Source: Chitinophaga niabensis
GTDB lineage: Bacteria > Bacteroidota > Bacteroidia > Chitinophagales > Chitinophagaceae
DNA length: 64,000 nucleotides
Direction of reading: 5' to 3'
NCBI RefSeq assembly: GCF_900129465.1
Contig: NZ_FSRA01000001.1
Span: 186,001-250,000, forward strand
Below, in pieces: positions 1 through 7,031 of this stretch. Position 1 is the stretch's first letter. Each line of letters opens with the position of its first letter. Under the pieces are notes generated by a model. That model saw only the letters and a program-made list of their open reading frames with translations, was not told the DNA's origin and ran no database searches. Position numbers and translations under genes: made by a program.

Positions 1-315
1 GACCTGGAGAGTGAAGAACAATTGAATACGATACAGTCCCGTTCATTTGAACAGAAGACGGTAATTTTCAAACACAGTACCCGCTGCAGTATTAGCAGTA
101 TGGTGAAATCCCGCCTGGAAAGGTCGGTGGCGCCGGAGGGTATTGCGTTCTATTACCTGGATCTGATCAGGTACAGGAACATTAGCAACCGGGTGGCGGA
201 GATGTACAGCATTCCGCACGAATCGCCGCAGCTGTTATTGATCCATAACGGAGAGTGTATATACGACGAGAGCCATATGGCTATCAGGATGGAAGAATTG
301 GAAGAGATGAGTTGA
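1..315 (+). CDS. ytxJ: YtxJ-like bacillithiol-system redox protein (5' partial)
   Basis: The reading frame is open from the first base of the window, so the true start lies to the left; the TTG at 22 is only an internal codon. The product carries the family's hallmark FKHSTRCSISS stretch, in which a single Cys sits in a thioredoxin-like position, followed by a region predicted to fold as a thioredoxin domain (YYLDLI.YR.ISN.VAE...I.HESPQ). YtxJ/DUF2847 proteins are proposed monothiol bacilliredoxins that remove bacillithiol from protein cysteines in the cytoplasm. The visible 104 residues are close to the full family length, so little is missing. A hairpin terminator follows at 328-351. Confidence 0.85.
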   Translation, partial: DLESEEQLNTIQSRSFEQKTVIFKHSTRCSISSMVKSRLERSVAPEGIAFYYLDLIRYRNISNRVAEMYSIPHESPQLLLIHNGECIYDESHMAIRMEELEEMS

Positions 316-327
316 AAAATAATTAAG

Positions 328-360
328 AGGGCTGGCCGCTGTGCCGGCCCTTCCTTATTG
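328..360 (+). terminator. Intrinsic terminator after ytxJ
   Basis: A 9-bp stem (AGGGCTGGC at 328-336 with GCCGGCCCT at 343-351, one G-U pair) with a 6-nt loop is followed by TCCTTATTGTT. It separates the ytxJ-like gene from ubiX. Confidence 0.7.
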
Positions 361-369
361 TTAATGCCT

Positions 370-377
370 TAGCTTTG
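370..377 (+). promoter_or_regulatory. -7 element of ubiX, close to the start codon
   Basis: TAGCTTTG matches the Bacteroidota -7 consensus TAnnTTTG and ends only 4 nt before the ubiX ATG at 382. Transcription would then begin at or next to the start codon. No good -33 TTTG is seen at the right distance. Confidence 0.45.
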
Positions 378-381
378 CGGT

Positions 382-942
382 ATGAAACATCGTATAGTTG
401 TGGCAGTAACCGGTGCCAGCGGCTCTATTTATGCCAGGCAGCTTTTGAACAAGCTGGCTGGGCTGAAGGAGCAAGTGGACCAGGTGGCAATAATACTCAC
501 GGAAAATGCCCGCACTGTTTGGGAAACGGAGCTGGGCGACCGTGGCTTTGAGCACCTTCCTTTTCCCGTTTTTACCCAACATGATTTCCATGCCCCTTTT
601 GCTTCCGGCAGCGGGCGTTACAATACCATGATCATCTGCCCCTGTTCCATGGGCACCCTGGGCCGTATTGCCGGCGGAATTTCCAATGACCTTATTACCC
701 GTGCGGCGGATGTGGTATTGAAAGAAAGGCGGAAGCTGATCTGTGTGCTGCGGGATACACCTTATAACCTCATCCACATCCGTAATATGCAAACGGTAAC
801 GGAGGCAGGCGGTATCATCTGCCCGGCCACTCCTTCCTTTTACAGCAAGCCTTCTTCTATTGAGGAAGTGGCTGCTACGGTGGTAGACAGGGTGATTGAC
901 CTGGCAGGGCTTGAGCAGGATACTTTCCGCTGGGGGGAATAA
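382..942 (+). CDS. ubiX: Flavin prenyltransferase UbiX
   Basis: The 186-residue protein has the usual UbiX length and starts with the flavin-binding VAVTGASGSIYARQLL motif. Further family signatures are the CPCSMGTLGRIAGGISNDLITRAADVVLKERRKL block and the PFYSKPSSIEE segment near the C-terminus. UbiX attaches a dimethylallyl group to FMN to make the prenylated flavin used by UbiD-type decarboxylases, for example in quinone synthesis. No ubiD lies beside it. The ATG at 382 is preceded by a TAnnTTTG element rather than a ribosome-binding site. aroQ follows 51 bp downstream on the same strand. Confidence 0.93.
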   Translation: MKHRIVVAVTGASGSIYARQLLNKLAGLKEQVDQVAIILTENARTVWETELGDRGFEHLPFPVFTQHDFHAPFASGSGRYNTMIICPCSMGTLGRIAGGISNDLITRAADVVLKERRKLICVLRDTPYNLIHIRNMQTVTEAGGIICPATPSFYSKPSSIEEVAATVVDRVIDLAGLEQDTFRWGE

Positions 943-993
943 ATTTTCCCCTGAAATTTGTATCCTTGTTATTCATTTATCATTCTATCATTC

Positions 994-1413
994 ATGAAAA
1001 TAGCCATCATCAACGGGCCTAACCTGAACCTGCTGGGAAAGCGGGAACCGGAAGTTTACGGCAGCCTTACTTTTGAGCAATACCTGGAAACGCTGAGAGC
1101 GCAGTTCCCCGATGTGCAGATCGATTACTTTCAGAACAATGTGGAAGGGGAGATTGTGAACCATTTGCACAGCGTTGGTTTCAGCTATGATGGTATCCTG
1201 CTGAATGCGGGCGCTTATACACATACTTCCGTTGCTATCCGTGATGCGATTGCCGGTATCAAAACACCGGTGGTAGAAATTCATATCAGTAATATTTATG
1301 CACGGGAAGAGTTCCGGCATACCTCCCTGACAGCAGCGAAAGCAGTGGGTGTGATCTGTGGATTGGGTATGAAGGGGTATGCGCTGGGAGTGGGGTTCTT
1401 TTTGGAGAAGTAA
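994..1413 (+). CDS. aroQ: 3-dehydroquinate dehydratase, type II
   Basis: This 139-residue protein matches type II dehydroquinases in length and motifs. Residues 7-23 (NGPNLNLLGKREPEVYG) hold the catalytic Arg17 and Tyr22. NAGAYTHTSVAIRDA and EIHISNIYAREEFRHTS form the substrate pocket with the catalytic His. It converts 3-dehydroquinate to 3-dehydroshikimate in the shikimate pathway. An in-frame TTG at 958 would add twelve hydrophobic residues; the ATG at 994 is preferred because MKIAIINGPNLN is the normal family N-terminus. It ends 4 bp before the convergent Abi-family gene. Confidence 0.95.
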   Translation: MKIAIINGPNLNLLGKREPEVYGSLTFEQYLETLRAQFPDVQIDYFQNNVEGEIVNHLHSVGFSYDGILLNAGAYTHTSVAIRDAIAGIKTPVVEIHISNIYAREEFRHTSLTAAKAVGVICGLGMKGYALGVGFFLEK

Positions 1414-1417
1414 GTAA

Positions 1418-2101
1418 TTAAAGATCATCTATCTTATCCAGGATCACATTCATGTGATCTAATCCATATAGCAAAGCACTTTCATTGATAGACATCCAGT
1501 TGAATAAATTGAGGATAAGCCTGTAGTGTTGCCGGGCATAGGTTGTACTTCTTACCGATAGGCCATCTGAGAAACATATTGGTTCATGGTGAGCAATTCT
1601 GTTCCTTATACCGTTTATTTTCTCCAGCTCTCCGAAAACAAAGGTGTTATCATAATGATGGACAGGAGTGCTTCTTGGTTTGGCAGGAAAAATTGCCAGC
1701 AGTGTTCTTCCTAACGCTGTATACTGGTGCCGGGCAAACATATACCGCCAGAATCCAAAATCCATTTTAGCTATCAGTTTCGGGTGGCTGTAATGCAGGC
1801 CCAGATCTGAAACAGCATTGTTAATTATGAAAGGGGTTTTACCGCACCTGGGAATATTCAGGGCTCCTCCGGTCCATGCGGCATCCTTAAGCCAGTCATT
1901 GCCCCGGACAACCTTATAATGCTTATCTATTGCATTTCTTAAAGCAACTTCAAAACAGGAAATAATTGTAAACATTCCCTGGGAAGCCTGCAGGTTTAAA
2001 CGATATAATTTCATGGCTTTTCGGGTAATTCCACCCACTGCAGCCAGATACCTGCCCAGCCGGTCTTTAGACATTATTGCTTCGAAATCTTTGTATCTCA
2101 T
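1418..2101 (-). CDS. Abi-family (Abi_2-like) protein, possible abortive-infection factor
   Basis: The 227-residue product resembles the Abi_2/AbiD-AbiF family, whose lactococcal members cause abortive phage infection. Visible family features are the early EAIMSKDRLGRYLAAVGG segment, the ALRNAIDKHY helix, and the C-terminal RNRIAHHEPICF motif, an R-x4-H arrangement like that of HEPN-type RNases. The nuclease role is inferred from the motif only. It stands alone with no partner antitoxin, and its base composition is more AT-rich than that of its neighbours, which fits a transferred defence gene. The ATG at 2101 has no evident Shine-Dalgarno sequence. Confidence 0.75.
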   Translation of the reverse strand: MRYKDFEAIMSKDRLGRYLAAVGGITRKAMKLYRLNLQASQGMFTIISCFEVALRNAIDKHYKVVRGNDWLKDAAWTGGALNIPRCGKTPFIINNAVSDLGLHYSHPKLIAKMDFGFWRYMFARHQYTALGRTLLAIFPAKPRSTPVHHYDNTFVFGELEKINGIRNRIAHHEPICFSDGLSVRSTTYARQHYRLILNLFNWMSINESALLYGLDHMNVILDKIDDL

Positions 2102-2120
2102 TCCGATGGGTTAACTTTTC

Positions 2121-2151
2121 TTTGCTGATTGACAGAATAATGTTATTTTTG
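2121..2151 (+). promoter_or_regulatory. Bacteroidota-type promoter with no gene behind it
   Basis: TTTG at 2121-2124 and TATTTTTG at 2144-2151 are separated by exactly 19 nt and match the TTTG-N19-TAnnTTTG consensus at every defined position. Predicted transcription starts near 2156. No plus-strand protein gene follows within a kilobase. Confidence 0.55.
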
Positions 2152-2155
2152 TTGT

Positions 2156-2200
2156 ATAGTTCCCGGTTGTCCCTGGCTTGCCAAACTTCCGGGTTTTTTT
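2156..2200 (+). ncRNA. Candidate short RNA (about 45 nt)
   Basis: From the predicted start near 2156, the transcript would contain CCCGG (2162-2166) pairing with CCGGG (2189-2193), followed by seven Ts (2194-2200), which resembles an intrinsic terminator. The 22-nt loop holds a small TGGC/GCCA pairing. It may be a minimal small RNA or a leader that normally ends here. No known RNA family was recognised. Confidence 0.3.
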
Positions 2201-2289
2201 GTGCCCTTACCAGAGGCTATTTTGAGTTAACAGGGTGCGAATTAACCAGATAAAGGTTGAATGAAAAGTTAAACAGTAGTTAAGAACAT

Positions 2290-2363
2290 AAAAAGAACGG
2301 GAGCCTAGAAGGCTCCCGTTCCGGTATAAAGAGAACGTCCGGATCACTTATATGATCCGGACG
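2290..2363 (-). terminator. Tandem hairpin terminators of bioB
   Basis: Reading from bioB on the minus strand, the first hairpin is an 11-bp perfect stem (2336-2346 with 2353-2363) followed by TTCTCTTTAT. The second is a 10-bp perfect stem with a 5-nt loop (2296-2305 with 2311-2320) followed by TTCTTTTTAT. Confidence 0.7.
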
Positions 2364-2406
2364 CTTTTATATTAATTGTGCCATAGGTTGTGGTACAATT
2401 TTTTTC

Positions 2407-3381
2407 TTAATGTACGTGTACATGTTCTTCTTTAAAAGCTTCTCTCGGCTTCAGCCCCAGCAATTCGAACATCATATGATCTTCTTCGAAAGAGGGGTTT
2501 TTAGTGGTGAGCAGCTTTTCTCCGGTGAAGATGGAGTTGGCGCCTGCCATAAAACACATGGCTTGTTCAGAAAGGCTCATTTCAGCTCGGCCGGCACTCA
2601 GGCGCACCATAGCTCCCGGCATGAGGATGCGGGTAGTAGCGATCATGCGTACCATATCCCAGAACTCTACTTTCGGTAAGTGTTCCAGCGGGGTACCTTT
2701 TACGCGGGTGAGTGCATTGATGGGAACGGAATCAGGATGGCTGGGCATGTTAGATAAAGTGCGCAGCATATTGATACGGTCTTCGTGAGATTCACCCAGG
2801 CCGATGATACCGCCGCAGCAAACGGTTACGCCTGCTTTGCGTACATTATCGATTGTTTTGAGACGGTCGTCGTATGTACGGGTGGTGATGATCTCACCAT
2901 AATAATCATCGGAGGTATCCAGGTTGTGGTTGTAGGAGTACAGCCCGGCATCAGCCAGTTTCTGTGCCTGTGATTCGGTGAGCATGCCTAAAGTGCAGCA
3001 TACTTCCATACCGATCTCATTTACGCCTTTCACCATTTCGATCACCCTGTCAAAATCCCTGTTATCGCGTACTTCGCGCCATGCGGCACCCATGCAGAAA
3101 CGGGTGGAGCCTGCGTCTTTCGCTTTCTGGGCGTAAGCCAGTACTTCGTCCTTTTTCATCAGGGCCTGTACATCAATACCGGTATTATATCGGGCTGCCT
3201 GGGGGCAGTAAGCGCAATCTTCGGAACAACCGCCTGTTTTGATAGAGAGCAGGGTACATACCTGTACTTCCGCTGTATCCTGGTACTCCCGGTGCAAGGT
3301 AGCAGCACGGTACATGAGTTCCAGCAGGGGGGTATTATAGATATCCTTTATTTCTTCAAGTGTCCAATCGTGACGGATCAT
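2407..3381 (-). CDS. bioB: Biotin synthase BioB
   Basis: The 324-residue radical SAM enzyme inserts sulfur into dethiobiotin in the last step of biotin synthesis. Residues 50-60 ([11 protein letters not shown]) carry the CxxxCxxC motif that binds the [4Fe-4S] cluster (Cys52, Cys56, Cys59). Later conserved segments include [24 protein letters not shown] and GGIIGLGE, the last near the second cluster. The C-terminal end is His-rich (EEHVHVH). No other bio gene is adjacent. A TAGGTTTG -7 element lies at 3408-3401 on the minus strand, 19 nt before the ATG, without a matching -33 box. Confidence 0.96.
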   Translation of the reverse strand: MIRHDWTLEEIKDIYNTPLLELMYRAATLHREYQDTAEVQVCTLLSIKTGGCSEDCAYCPQAARYNTGIDVQALMKKDEVLAYAQKAKDAGSTRFCMGAAWREVRDNRDFDRVIEMVKGVNEIGMEVCCTLGMLTESQAQKLADAGLYSYNHNLDTSDDYYGEIITTRTYDDRLKTIDNVRKAGVTVCCGGIIGLGESHEDRINMLRTLSNMPSHPDSVPINALTRVKGTPLEHLPKVEFWDMVRMIATTRILMPGAMVRLSAGRAEMSLSEQAMCFMAGANSIFTGEKLLTTKNPSFEEDHMMFELLGLKPREAFKEEHVHVH

Positions 3382-3507
3382 AATACTTCAGATTTGACGG
3401 CAAACCTACAAATCAATTGCGAATTTACCATTACGAATTACGAATTAAATTATATTTTCTTGTGTTAACGCTTCATTCGTAGTGTTCAGCTGCTAATTGA
3501 GGGTGGT

Positions 3508-4611
3508 TTACAGGTATTGGAAATTGGTTTTCGGTGTAATATTGAGCAGGGTCTGATAGATCAGCTGGATGGTACTCTCGATATCATCTTTCTTGATCAT
3601 TTCCACGGTGGTGTGCATATAGCGCAGCGGGATGCTGATCAGGGCAGAAGGTGTACCATCGTTAGAATAGGCAAAAGCATCTGTATCTGTACCGGTGCTG
3701 CGGCTTACGGCATGCAGCTGGTAAGGGATCTTTTCTTTCTGCGCGGTTTTGATGATCAGGTCGCGCAGGATATTGTGTACGGCAGGGCCGTAAGTGATGC
3801 TGGGGCCTCCGCCGCATTTGATCTCTCCTTCAATGTTCTTGTTGATCATCGGGGTGGTGGTATCGTGTGTAACGTCTGTGATGATGGCTACATTTGGTTT
3901 GATGCGTTTAGCGATCATCTCTGCACCACGGAGACCAACTTCTTCCTGTACGGCGTTAACGATATACAGGCCGAATGGCAGGCGTTGTTTATTTTCTTTC
4001 AGCAGGCGGGCTACTTCGGCGATCATAAAACCACCGATACGGTTATCCAGCGCACGGCAGATAAAGTAATCGTAGTTCAGTTCTTCAAATCCATCGTCAA
4101 AGGTTACTACGCAGCCTACGTGGATGCCCAGGTCTTCTACTTCCTTGCGGGAGCGGGCGCCACAGTCCAGGAAAATGTTCTCTACTTTCGGATGTGGTTC
4201 TTTTCCATCTCCGCTGCTGCGCAGGCGGGTATGGATAGCTGGCCATCCGAATACAGCTTTCACGCTGCCGGCTTCTGTGTGAATGTTTACGCGCATGGAG
4301 GGAGCGATCGCCTGATCGGAGCCGCCATTGCGGATCACATAGATCAATCCTTCGGGTGAAATGTAGTTCACAAACCAGGATATTTCATCTGCATGGGCTT
4401 CTATTACTACTTTAAAAGCCGCGTCCGGGTTGATCACACCTACAGCGGAACCATATGGATCTACGATGGTGTCGTCTATATAAGGTTTAAGATATTCCAG
4501 CCAAAGTTTTTGTCCTTCCTTCTCAAAACCAGTAGGGGAGGGATTGTTGAGATAAGTCTTCAAAAAGGCCAACGATTCCTTCGTTAATATTGATTTTTGT
4601 TTCTTAGACAT
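3508..4611 (-). CDS. M42-family zinc aminopeptidase
   Basis: The 367-residue protein is a cytosolic M42 metallopeptidase (the glutamyl aminopeptidase/endoglucanase-named family), which forms tetrahedral particles trimming peptides. Zinc ligands and catalytic residues are visible: His73-Ala-Asp75 in EAHADE, Asp in RALDNRIGG, the Glu pair in VQEEVGLRGA, Asp in IITDVTHD, and a C-terminal RYMHTTVEM. TATTTTTG at 4641-4634 on the minus strand is an exact TAnnTTTG -7 element, 22 nt before the ATG. Confidence 0.92.
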   Translation of the reverse strand: MSKKQKSILTKESLAFLKTYLNNPSPTGFEKEGQKLWLEYLKPYIDDTIVDPYGSAVGVINPDAAFKVVIEAHADEISWFVNYISPEGLIYVIRNGGSDQAIAPSMRVNIHTEAGSVKAVFGWPAIHTRLRSSGDGKEPHPKVENIFLDCGARSRKEVEDLGIHVGCVVTFDDGFEELNYDYFICRALDNRIGGFMIAEVARLLKENKQRLPFGLYIVNAVQEEVGLRGAEMIAKRIKPNVAIITDVTHDTTTPMINKNIEGEIKCGGGPSITYGPAVHNILRDLIIKTAQKEKIPYQLHAVSRSTGTDTDAFAYSNDGTPSALISIPLRYMHTTVEMIKKDDIESTIQLIYQTLLNITPKTNFQYL

Positions 4612-4663
4612 CTTTGTTCGATTAATTATCCTGCAAAAATACGGATTCCCGGCATTCTGCGCG

Positions 4664-5548
4664 TTATATTCCGCCGGCGCTCACCCAAAGAAGATGCAGC
4701 AGGGCGGAGAGCATCATCAGCCCATCCAGGAAAAAATAGTACAGGTAATCTGAGTTGTGTTCCTGCGCGTATCGTTTAATCATAGCCGTTATGGTAACAG
4801 GTACCAGTAAACTGAACAGTACAAAGATGGGAACAGCAGGTGCGAGCAGTAAGGCAAATATGGCCGCTAAAAATACGGAGCCGTAATACAGTTTATCCAG
4901 CTGTGGATCCGGCAGCAATGTGATCAGGCTGCGGATGCCCTGTTCACGGTCCTGCTCCCTGTCCCGGTAATCAAAGAGGATGCAGATGGCATATATAAGG
5001 AAGAAGCGGTGACAGGTGAGGTAGAGGATTTCCAGGGTATCTGTATCGCCTGCAATAAGGGCTGGGAGAACAGTGGTTACATAGGTCCATACGAAAGCAA
5101 GGAAGATAGTTTTGCCGATAGCAATTCTGCTCAGCCAGCTGAACATTTTATGCGGCACTTTTGGTGCGGAGTACAGGAAGGTAAGCAGTACGGCACCACT
5201 TACCGGCAGCCAGTGTTTTAAGAGCGGGAGGGCAAACCAGCCGGCACCGATCAGGCCAATGGCGCATCCGAGCAATTGCAATTTCCGTCGCCGCAGGTTC
5301 CAGCTGAGCCTTTCCGAGTTATTAATTGAACCGGGGGTAAGGTACCAGTGGAAGTTGTAGCTGCAAATGGTAGCGAAGAACACGAAGCAATAATAGTTCA
5401 GGCTATCGTACCGCAATTGCAGGATATGGTCGGTCTGCCAGGTCATTATTACCGCGCAGATGGCGATATACAGTGAGCTGAACAGGATAAAATTAAAGAG
5501 GCCCCGAATCATGGGCGCTAAATTAGGAAATAGCTGAGGATATCTCAT
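4664..5548 (-). CDS. UbiA-like polytopic membrane protein
   Basis: The 294-residue protein has about eight or nine hydrophobic segments. It carries a DYRDREQD motif near residue 196, which matches the second Asp-rich motif of UbiA-type prenyltransferases. The first Asp motif (NDxxD) of that family is not evident; the corresponding loop reads SYNFHWYL. It may be a divergent UbiA prenyltransferase or a relative with lost activity. Its substrate cannot be inferred: no quinone, heme or carotenoid gene is adjacent. Confidence 0.65.
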   Translation of the reverse strand: MRYPQLFPNLAPMIRGLFNFILFSSLYIAICAVIMTWQTDHILQLRYDSLNYYCFVFFATICSYNFHWYLTPGSINNSERLSWNLRRRKLQLLGCAIGLIGAGWFALPLLKHWLPVSGAVLLTFLYSAPKVPHKMFSWLSRIAIGKTIFLAFVWTYVTTVLPALIAGDTDTLEILYLTCHRFFLIYAICILFDYRDREQDREQGIRSLITLLPDPQLDKLYYGSVFLAAIFALLLAPAVPIFVLFSLLVPVTITAMIKRYAQEHNSDYLYYFFLDGLMMLSALLHLLWVSAGGI

Positions 5549-5922
5549 ATGAGCCAGGTCATGTGGTAGTTATTGGACAGGAGGTAAGGGGTGGGGTGGG
5601 TAGAATAGGCTGAGTGAGCCAGATCACCTGGTGTTATATCATAGCGAGGTAACAGGTAGGGATGAATAAGCCATAGGGAACGGCAGGAGGGCGGATGGGA
5701 GGTAGTCGAAGGGATGTAGGGGGGATGGTGGACTTAATGTGGAGATAACGTGGACTTAATGCGGACTTAAGGTGGAGGTAACGCGGACTTAAGGTGGACT
5801 TGATATGGAAGGTTATTTGGACAAAATAAACACAGCTAATGGATTCAGCCTTCCAGATAAATGCTGAATCCATTATTTATTAACCGGTAACATATTGAAA
5901 ATAATTCCACTGATACCCCGCA
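5549..5922. other. Gene-free interval with tandem repeats
   Basis: No convincing gene is present. The interval is purine-rich on the plus strand and contains a clean 11-bp tandem array at 5728-5804. It also holds two loose copies of GAGCCAGRTCAYSTGG near 5550 and 5614. The one open frame across it merely translates the repeat. Confidence 0.6.
5728..5804. repeat. 11-bp tandem repeat, seven units
   Basis: Seven consecutive 11-bp units occur with consensus GYGGACTTAAN. The unit starts are 5728, 5739, 5750, 5761, 5772, 5783 and 5794. Units 2 and 5 read GTGGAGATAAC and GTGGAGGTAAC, and the rest follow GTGGACTTAAT/GCGGACTTAAG closely. A decayed eighth unit follows at 5805. Confidence 0.9.
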
Positions 5923-6492
5923 CTATTTATTCTCTTTAATGAGCTTCAATCCTTTCGTCCATCTCACCAGTTCATTCAGCATTACCTTCGCCTGCTTTTC
6001 CGCAGATTCCGTGGGCACAAATACATCTTCATCATTGATATACTGCGCAAAGAACGGGAGATGTACTGCTTCCGTTAAAGCCACCATTTTAAAAGTAGCC
6101 AAATCGTTCTTCAGGCTGTTAGCGGCCCTTGTACCTGCAGAAACTCCACCATAGCTCACTGTACCTGCTGCTTTATACCCCCATTCATGATAAAGGTATT
6201 CCAGTGCATTTCGCAGGGGAGCGGGATAGTTATAATCATATTCGCCGGTTACAAAGATGAATGCATCTGCGGCGTCGATGGTTGCGCTCCATTTTTTGGT
6301 GTGCGCATGCTCATACTTTCTCATGCTGGGATGATGTGGCTCAGACATCATCGGGAGGTTGATGGCTGCGAGGTCCAGCACTTCTACTTCAAAGCTGCCG
6401 TGTTGTTTGGCCAGCTCAGTGATCCAGTTGGCTACGATGGGGCCTTTACGGCCTTCCCTCACTGTAGCGATGACGATTTTTAATTGGTACAT
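5923..6492 (-). CDS. NADPH-dependent FMN reductase-family protein
   Basis: The 189-residue flavodoxin-like protein has the FMN-binding loop near the N-terminus (ATVREGRKGPIVANW) and the family's conserved FVTGEYDYNYPAPLRNALEYLYHEW block around residues 80-105. The SYGGVSAGTRAANSLK segment contacts flavin. Members are cytosolic, NAD(P)H-dependent flavin, quinone or azo reductases; the physiological electron acceptor cannot be told. A TACTTTTG -7 element (6504-6497, minus strand) ends 4 nt before the ATG. Confidence 0.88.
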   Translation of the reverse strand: MYQLKIVIATVREGRKGPIVANWITELAKQHGSFEVEVLDLAAINLPMMSEPHHPSMRKYEHAHTKKWSATIDAADAFIFVTGEYDYNYPAPLRNALEYLYHEWGYKAAGTVSYGGVSAGTRAANSLKNDLATFKMVALTEAVHLPFFAQYINDEDVFVPTESAEKQAKVMLNELVRWTKGLKLIKENK

Positions 6493-6588
6493 GGCGCAAA
6501 AGTAGTTTTCTTTTGAATGAGATGGGAGGGGAGTTACCTGGAAGTTAGTGGGGAGGAATGTATTGGCTGTTTTGTATATTTGTTCACT

Positions 6589-6993
6589 ATGAAGTGGCTG
6601 CTCGTTCTATTTGCAACTTATATGCTGGCGCTGCCTTGCATTCCCTGCAATGCGGCGGAGGTTTGTTGTTTGAAGGAGGATGTATGTGCTGCGGAAGAGC
6701 AAGACTGCCATGAAGATGAACGGCCTTGTTCTACAGAAGATTCCTGTACAGAAGAAGCATGCTCTCATCATGAACATTCCTGCCCGGAAGGAACGCCGGA
6801 CAAACATGAACATTCCGCCACCTGCCCCTGCTGCCCTTCTTTTTCCTGTAATACCTGTCACTCTATCATAGTATCCAGCCTGGTACTGGAAGACCCCATC
6901 ATATCTGCCTGCAGTTTTGATAACATCTCTTTTGCAGAGAAACCGCTGGCTAATTTCTCCGCCATTATCTGGCAGCCTCCCAAGGTCCTTTAG
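6589..6993 (+). CDS. DUF6660-like Cys/His-rich small exported protein
   Basis: The 134-residue protein opens with a short hydrophobic segment (MKWLLVLFATYMLALPCIPC) typical of DUF6660-type proteins and likely exported. Its middle is very rich in Cys, His, Asp and Glu, including HHEHSC, HEHSATCPCC and CNTCHS, a composition suited to binding soft metals such as zinc or copper. It sits 38 bp upstream of a TonB-dependent receptor on the same strand, and this pairing is known for the family. An upstream in-frame start at 6517 is disfavoured because it buries the signal segment. TATATTTG at 6575-6582 ends 6 nt before the ATG. The metal role is inferred. Confidence 0.75.
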   Translation: MKWLLVLFATYMLALPCIPCNAAEVCCLKEDVCAAEEQDCHEDERPCSTEDSCTEEACSHHEHSCPEGTPDKHEHSATCPCCPSFSCNTCHSIIVSSLVLEDPIISACSFDNISFAEKPLANFSAIIWQPPKVL

Positions 6994-7031
6994 TTTCCTA
7001 TGTATACCTAAAGAACCTAAAATCATTTATT

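Larger units (their letters stand above)
2102..2406. other. Gene-free interval between the Abi gene and bioB
   Basis: No protein gene is seen here. The interval holds an exact-consensus plus-strand promoter (2121-2151), a possible terminator with a T7 run (2162-2200), and three hairpins that lie downstream of bioB on the minus strand (2296-2320, 2336-2363 and 2374-2400). The last is a 10-bp arm pair with one wobble. Confidence 0.6.

Noticed and set aside
3517..4359. 280-codon open frame on the plus strand
   Set aside because: It lies wholly antisense to the M42 peptidase gene, has no family resemblance and shows low-complexity composition typical of reverse-strand reading.
5634..5873. 79-codon frame with a repeated peptide on the minus strand
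   Set aside because: The repeated peptide only reflects the 11-bp DNA repeat (33 bp equals 11 codons); no start context or conserved domain supports a gene.
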